Part shown: positions 57,923 to 64,000 of the stretch, piece by piece
Layout: every line of letters starts with the position of its first letter
How positions within the stretch are numbered: position 1 is the stretch's first letter
Origin: Cadophora sp. MPI-SDFR-AT-0126
Taxonomy: Eukaryota > Ascomycota > Leotiomycetes > Helotiales > Ploettnerulaceae
NCBI GenBank assembly: GCA_020747065.1
Contig: JAGMVK010000010.1
Span: forward strand, 1,240,001 to 1,304,000
Length of the DNA stretch: 64,000 bases
Direction of reading: 5' to 3'
The notes under the pieces: generated by a model
What the model was told of the DNA's origin: nothing
The model's input: only the letters and a program-made list of their open reading frames with translations
Databases searched by the model: none
Program-made: the position numbers and the translations under genes

Positions 57923-59243
57923 ATGCCTTCCCAACTCCTTCTCTTCGCCCTCTCATCCCTCCCCCTCCTCTCCCATGCAGCAAACATAACCTGTCCCCCC
58001 ACCCCTTCCCCCTTCCCCAAAGCAGCATCCTTCCCCAAAATCACCACCCTCCCCGACCCCTTCGTCTACCTCGACGGCGTGACCCGCGTCCAAACCCGCG
58101 AAGAATGGTACGCCTGCCGCCAACCCGAGATCATGAGACTCCTGCAAGAATATCAATACGGGTACTACCCAGACCATTCTCTTGAGACCGTAACGGCAAC
58201 ACGCTCCGGTAAGAGCCTGACCGTGACGATCGCTCTGGGGTCAACGAAAGCGAGTATAGCTGCTACGGTCAATCTGCCTAGCTCGGCGACCAAGACGGCG
58301 CCTGTGGGCGTGGTGATTGCGATTGGTGGGATTGATAATAATGCGTTTTTGAATAAGGGGATTGCGGTTGTGACGTTTGATTATGGGAGTGTGGCGGCGG
58401 ACAGTAATAGTAAGACAGGGTCGTTTTGGACACTGTATAAAGGGAAGGACGCTGGTATGTGTATCTCTTCCCCCTAATTCTCACTTCGAATCTCAAACCT
58501 CAAACCTCAAACCTCAAACCTCAAACCCCTCCTTCTCACCCAAATCACACTCTGTAAGGTTCGCATGTTTAACATTGCCCACTACAGGAACTCTCCTCGC
58601 CTGGGCCTGGGGCTTCCACCGCGTCCTCGACGGCCTCATCCTCCAAGTCCCAGAGATCGACTCCAAAAAAGTCGGCGTAACAGGCTGTTCCCGGCTCGGC
58701 AAAGCCGCGCTGGCAGCCGGCCTCTTCGACACGCGCATCACCGTCACGATCCCCGAGAGCGCCGGCATCCAAGGCATCGGTCCCTACCGGTACCACGCTC
58801 TGAGCGGACAAGACGAGACGCTCGAGAATTCCAAGAGTGGGGCGGGATGGTGGAGTAATGCCGCGCTGGGGACGTTCGTCAATCAGATGGAGAGGCTGCC
58901 GTTCGATGCGCATACGATAGCTGCTGCGATCGCGCCGAGAGCGCTGGTGATTGATCAGGGGAGGTCGGATCCGTATGTGAATAGTAAGGGGACGGCGGTA
59001 GTGGTGTATCCGGCTGCGAAGTTAATGTATGATTGGTTGGCTGCTGGGACTGAAGAGAAGACGAGCAAGATTGCTATTGCGTTGAGGGATGGAGGACATT
59101 GTGATATGAGTGGGTATGCGAATGTGGCGCCGTACGTGCAGTATATTTTCTCGGGGACGGCGACGACGAAAAATTATGCGGATGTATCCCCTTGGAAGGT
59201 CATGCCGGAGACGTATCCCTGGTCTTCGCTGATACCGAATTGA
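57923..59243 (+). CDS. Secreted CE15 4-O-methyl-glucuronoyl methylesterase
   Basis: Seen: exons 57923-58454 and 58588-59243, 133 bp intron, 395 aa. An in-frame ATG at 57851 adds 24 residues; MPSQLLLFALSSLPLLSHA at 57923 is the better signal peptide. The CE15 nucleophile motif GCSRLGK places Ser at residue 212, with GLFDTRIT following. The second catalytic residue is Glu234 in IPESAGIQG, and His348 lies in DGGHCDMSGY, giving Ser-Glu-His as in the family. There is no CBM1 domain. Known: glucuronoyl esterases cut the ester between xylan glucuronic acid and lignin. Inferred: apoplastic lignocellulose-degrading enzyme. The intron contains five perfect TCAAACC repeats. The coding DNA near 58600-58800 is GC-rich. 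Confidence 0.95.
58493..58527 (+). repeat. Five perfect TCAAACC heptamers in the glucuronoyl esterase intron
   Basis: The tandem occupies 35 bp of the 133 bp intron and is flanked by near copies on both sides. It differs from the TTAGGG or CCCTAA telomere unit. Confidence 0.9.
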
Positions 59244-60411
59244 TGAGAATATGAATTGGGTCAGTGGTAAACTGTGGTGAGATGTGCAGGAGGGACGTTT
59301 TAGATCCTAGCAACCGATTGAGACGTATTATTGCCAGATTTATGTGGCAGTATGCTCTCTGTAGTACGCGACACAATAGATCAGAATCAGTGTAGGTAGT
59401 TTTATTGACATCAAGCCTCTCTTAGCCGAGCTTGTCTATCGTCTCAACCCGTTTCAAGCTCCTACGTCGCCAATTCACATTCCTACACACTGATCATTTA
59501 AGAGGATGATTCCTAGATTGTTCGGCGGTCAGCACTCGGTGCGGATTGAACAGAACAATGAAGAAAGTGGCATGTTGATCCGTACTAATACCAGTGAAGT
59601 CAATCGGATTCTCTGCAATGTTTTGTGGAAATAAAGCTGAAGCGAAGGTTAGACTAAGCGGAGAACATTGAGAAAGGTCACAAACAGGAATCCTCGAGGA
59701 ATTTGACTGATAAACTCCCAAATATAAACTCTGCATTTCCCTTACTTGAACGTGAGTGTAACACCAGATCACCATGATTTCGGTCACGGAATGCCGACCT
59801 TGAAGAACATCGCTGTATTGACTTATGCTCCTAGATATCTACTCCCTGTTTATCCATCCATCTATCCCTGTACTGACTGCCCTTAGCCAAAGCCATCTAG
59901 CCCTCGCGTGACAAGCCATGCAATCAGGATATCATTAGCCCATCATGGCCTCATCTCACTCAACCCCATTCACATTCATATCGCAATCTAGTTCATCCAC
60001 TGAAAGCATATTCATTCGGTCTCCAAACCATGCCCCAAACGAAGTGAAGAAAAGGCAAGCACTTTCTTCTCAAACTAGCTCAGCCCAACTTGTACCATGG
60101 GGCGAAAAAAAAAAGCTGCTGCTAAATTAAGCGCCACAACACCAGCGAAATGTGGTATCTCATAAGAAAAAATCGCAAAGCGCACGTAACAAAATTACAT
60201 GAGGGGAGAAAACCCCTCAGCAGATTGGCCAACCCATCGCTCAAATCCTCATATATGTCGGCGTCGTTCAAGAAGTATGTGCTGGAAAAAGGGATATAAC
60301 ATAGAAACCGTAATAAGATCGTCAAGGCCGTTGGAAATTGATGGGAATGAAACCGCTGCCGAGGAACACCAGAAATGCGCAGGTGAATACAAAGAAGGCA
60401 GCCAAACGTTC
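59244..60411. other. Convergent intergenic region
   Basis: These 1.2 kb lie between the stop codons of the esterase gene and the coiled-coil gene. A run of ten or more A occurs at about 60106. The ORF at 59945-60130 is Ser-rich and not credible. Nothing else was seen. Confidence 0.45.
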
Positions 60412-63400
60412 CTAGAAACAGTTCAAGCTTCCCTTCTTCTTCTTTTTGCTGATGGCGTTCATCCGCTCCTCAAGATGGGCTCTGGCGATCTCTGCATCTC
60501 GTCGCTTCTTTCGCTCCTCTTCGACTTGAAGCATACTCCATCTGTTCTCCTTGTCCATGCCACCATTCTTTTCTCTCTCCTTGGCCTCCTTCAGTTCAAG
60601 TTCAAGGTCCGCGGCGCGTCGTCTCCAGGCGTCTACCTCGGCCTTCATCTTATTGCTTTGTCGCTCTAGATCCGTCAAGGCCTCTTCCAAAGTCTGAGTG
60701 AGCTGTTTCTCGGCGTGTAGATGCTTCTCAATGGTACGGATACGAGCTTCTTGATCCTCGTGGATTTGAGATGTGGCGAGATCTTTGCTGCTTGGGCGGT
60801 TTCCAAGAGTTGGCGTAGGAGGAACTGGTATCGAAGCAGCATGTCCGGTTGGTGAGATGGAGGCTGCGATGCTCCCTGGAAGTGGAGGCAAAGGAATGGC
60901 AGGCGGGGGAGATGGTAGGGATGCAACGGATGCAGACTTGCGAAGATGCGAAGTAGCTGAGTTGGATCGTTTGGGACCGTTTCCACCTTCGGCTGCTTGG
61001 ACATCCTCGAATTTGGCCTACATAAGTTAGTAAAGGTTGTACAAGAGGACACACTGTCTGCTTACTTGAAGGCTAGCGTATTCTTCCTTGATGGCATCAA
61101 GTTCGGTCTGCGCACGCATATGAGCCGCATTAGCCTCATCAAGCTGAGCATTACGCTCAGTCTGGAGAGTGGAGAAACGGTTGTTAGCGATTTGGTGCTG
61201 GTCGAAGTTGGACGCTAGTTGGTCCTCGAGCTCTTCAACAAGGCGTGAGTTCTTCTTGTTCTTTGTCTCGAGGTCCGTCATCTCTTTTCTGAGGGCTGCC
61301 AGTTGTTCAGCGACAGTCGCGTGATCATTCTTGAATTTGGCGCCTTCGGCAGTCTGGACGAGCAAATCGGCCAACTCAGCCTTAACGCTCTCCAGCTCCT
61401 TCATAACTGTGTCATTGATTCCAGAAAGCTCGACAACATGTTGCTCCATCTCAGAACTCTTCTTAGTCTCCTCAGCCAAAGCCTTCTGATCCGCAAGAAG
61501 ATCTGCAATTCTCTCTTGCAACTTTTCGGTGCTCACATCGAGGCCAAGTGCAAATGCAACCTGCGTCGCAATCTTGGTGAGGTCGTCGCGAGCCTCTGCA
61601 AGTTCTGACTGAAGTTCCTCGGTCCTAGCCTGGTGCTGAGATGTGAGTTTGGAGATGCGTGACTCATGATCTTTGAGGGTGCTGTTCTTCAATTCCTCTA
61701 GGGCTTTAGCATGGTTTGCCTCAAGCAGGTTCATACCATCTTGATGAGTCTTGACAATAGCCTCATGCTCGGCAATCTGCTGTTCAAGTCGTGCCACCAG
61801 CACCTTGTGTCCCTCAAGCTCTGCATGTGACACATCTCTCGCCTTGGTGACTTCGTCGAGCTGCTCACGAGTTGCAGCATGCGATTGTTCGAGCTCAGCT
61901 ACGCGAGCAGCATTTGCTGCAACGGCGGCCTTATGCTCGTCAATCTCTCGCTGCAGGTTGTTTACAACCTCGTTGTCATTATCCAGGTCCTTGGGTTCTT
62001 GGGCGGCTTTCAGGCTTGCCAATTGCTGCTCAAGGCCAGCGACTGTGCTCAAAAGTCCCTTCTCGGAGCTCTGCATGGACTTCAGAGCTGTCTCATGGCG
62101 ACCTTCCCAATTTGCGAGCTCGGTTTCCAGATCCGCGATTCTCTTTTCTTGGACTTCCTTCTGAGCGTCGCGTTCTCCCAAAGCCTGTTCGCCCAGAGCT
62201 TTCTCATCCTTGGACGAGGCGGCATGAGCGTCCATGGAGACACGAAGGCTGTCCAGTTCAGCTTTGAGCTCCTGCTCCCGACTTGCATGGGTTTCCTGGA
62301 GCATTCTCATTTGGTTCTCGCTCTGAAGTAGTTGGTCTCGCATCGTAGAGACCACAGACATATCCATCGGGGATGCCTTCATACTCGAGCGTTCACGAGT
62401 CAGGCCAGAGATGATGGTCATCTTCGTCTCCATCTCCTTCTTCACGGCAGTTATATCAGCCTCCAGTTCTTGAACTCTCTCTGAGCGAGAATGCAATTCA
62501 TGCATTGCTGTATTCAAATTCAGCTCGAAATTAGCCATCACATCTGGGCTGTTCTCGAAACTGTCAGTAGCAATGTTTCGTAGCGAAGCAAAAGCTCGGT
62601 GGGCCTTGTCGATGATCATGACGTTTTGGCTTGACTTGCGGCGAATTACTGGAGTGGATGCGCGTGGAGATGATGCCTCAACCATTTTAGCCTTTGATAC
62701 CTCCGTCTTGAGCTCTTCTACAAGGTCAAGAGCATCCATATGTTGTTCTTCCAGTTGGGCATACTTCTCAGCCAAAAGTTGTTGAGCTTGCTCCTTCTCT
62801 GCAGCGAGCTTTCGTAAGTTATCAACCTCCACCGCTATCGTCTCGTCATTGGCACTACCACGTACCACCTCCCCAGACTCCGACTTCTTAATCGCGGCTT
62901 CAGCATCAGATGTTTCCATAGTACTGGGTAATTCCCCAGCTGAGGACAATTCCGATGAGAGCGATCGCGAGGATGAATATTGTCCTCCATCCTTTAACTC
63001 GTCCACCCTCGCGTCGGTTAAAAAAGAAGTGGGCCTTGTCTCGTTCGGAGAGGAAATTGACAAGATTGAATCGCGATTATTGCTGGGATGACGGGCTTCG
63101 TCGACAGCATCTTGAAGCTCGGCTAATGTGCGAAGGGCCTCCTCATATTTACGAGCAAGGTTATCGAACTCATTAATGGTGGACTCATGTTCCACACGAA
63201 GGTCGAAGAGCTCCTGTGTGACATTCTCCAACTTGTCCTCCACAAATTTCGATTGAGCTGGGCTTTGTGGTGGATAGTTGGTCGTAGCTGGTTCGAGCGA
63301 CGTTGAAACTGGTTCGCTATCTATCGGCTCACCGCTGTCAACAGGTCCCTCGCTCTCGGTTCGTCGAACATCTTCCGAGCTGAATGTTGGTGAAAGCTCC

Positions 63401-64000
63401 TCTTCCTCCCCTTCCTCAGTCTCGAGGATCACGTCCTTGTGGCTGCGTCTGCTTGCAAAGCTCTGTTGTCGAGAGTGCTCGTAAGATGGGTGCTTACCAT
63501 TAGTAACAACTGCTTCAGCTTCAGCACCCTTGCCGTCTTGCTGGATATGGTCCAGTTCGTAAAGAAGATTGTCGAGCTTGCCCAAGCTTCGTTGACGTTC
63601 AACCACATGTTCCAAGCGGTCAATCTCTCGTTGCATGAGCTCAGCATCTTGGTCAGCCTCGGCCAATCGTTCTTCCAGAGTTGAGATGTAATCCTCGCAA
63701 GCTGCCTCATTTTCACGGACACGGGCAATTTCTTTGCGAAGCTCCATGACAATGGCTGAATTCTTTTCCTCGCCAGAAGTGTGGCCGTCAAGCTTGGCTT
63801 CCAAGTCGTGGAGGTAGTTCTCGGTACTTGATTCTCGGTCGATCAACTTCTGCAAGCGGGCTTGAAGCTGTGTGTTGACTGTCTCGACGTAAGCGCACTT
63901 GGTCTCCTTCTCCAACAAAATTGTCTCGGTGTTTGACAAGGAACTTCGGGTGCTCGACAAGGATTGTTCCAAGGTCTGAATCGTCTTCTCATATTCTAGA
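60412..64000 (-). CDS. Long coiled-coil protein, probably C-terminal part of a kinesin-4-like motor, 5' end outside window
   Basis: Seen: the frame is open from 64000 (LEYEKTIQTLEQSLSS) to 61066, then a 48 bp intron (61065-61018) and a last exon 61017-60412, giving about 1180 aa in the window. Nearly all of it is heptad-rich Glu/Leu/Lys/Ala coiled coil, with a polar Ser-rich break (about 63100-63500) and a Pro-rich linker after the intron (SPPPAIPLPPLPGS). A final coiled coil ends in a lysine run, ISKKKKKGSLNCF. Known: from memory, this head-distal arrangement and the RSLGKLDNLLYELD segment occur in fungal kinesins of the KIF4/KIF21 type. The motor domain would lie beyond the window, so a non-motor coiled-coil protein remains possible. 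Confidence 0.7.

Noticed and set aside
58493..58527. Interstitial telomere repeat
   Set aside because: The unit TCAAACC differs from the TTAGGG-type repeat usual in filamentous ascomycetes.

Overview
The window looks like nuclear DNA of a filamentous ascomycete (Pezizomycotina; the mix of gene families fits Leotiomycetes, but that placement is inference). Genes carry one to three short GT-AG introns, mostly 47-60 bp. GPI-anchored wall proteins, a Zn2Cys6 regulator, a septation scaffold, a Kcs1-type kinase and a hevein-repeat secreted protein are all typical of such fungi. I support 20 protein-coding genes, two of them cut by the window edges. I saw no rRNA, tRNA, CRISPR array or intact transposon.

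Layout. 1-6.3 kb: a C45 acyltransferase-like hydrolase (5' end missing), an eight-cysteine GPI protein, a mitochondrial hydroxyacyl-thioester dehydratase (HTD2 type) and a Myb/SANT protein. 6.3-14.3 kb: about 8 kb with no supportable gene, lying between two divergent Myb/SANT genes. 14.3-23.3 kb: the second Myb/SANT gene, then two convergent cell-wall enzymes, a CRH-type GH16 transglycosylase and a Dfg5/Dcw1-type GH76 enzyme. 24.2-30.8 kb: a levoglucosan-kinase-like AnmK-family kinase, a sugar-porter MFS transporter transcribed divergently from it, and a Zn2Cys6 regulator. 31.8-32.4 kb: a small secreted protein with three hevein modules. 32.9-51.4 kb: conserved nuclear and signalling genes (Eme1-like nuclease subunit, Kcs1-like inositol polyphosphate kinase, a large disordered protein of a fungal family often labelled protamine P1-like, and a Cdc11/Nud1-like SIN scaffold). 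51.6-59.2 kb: a peroxisomal enoyl-CoA isomerase-like protein, ALG2, an FAD oxidoreductase and a CE15 glucuronoyl esterase. 60.4-64 kb: the 3' part of a long coiled-coil, probably kinesin-like, gene.

The most interesting unit is 24.2-30.8 kb. A kinase that resembles fungal levoglucosan kinase more than bacterial AnmK, a sugar transporter sharing its promoter interval, and a regulator next to them would make a compact transporter-kinase-regulator locus for 1,6-anhydroglucose (levoglucosan) use. The regulator has an odd feature: the intron inside its zinc cluster ends in AT where AG is expected, and a canonical CxxC pair would be restored only by splicing at that site. All functions are read from sequence motifs and family knowledge; no searches were run.
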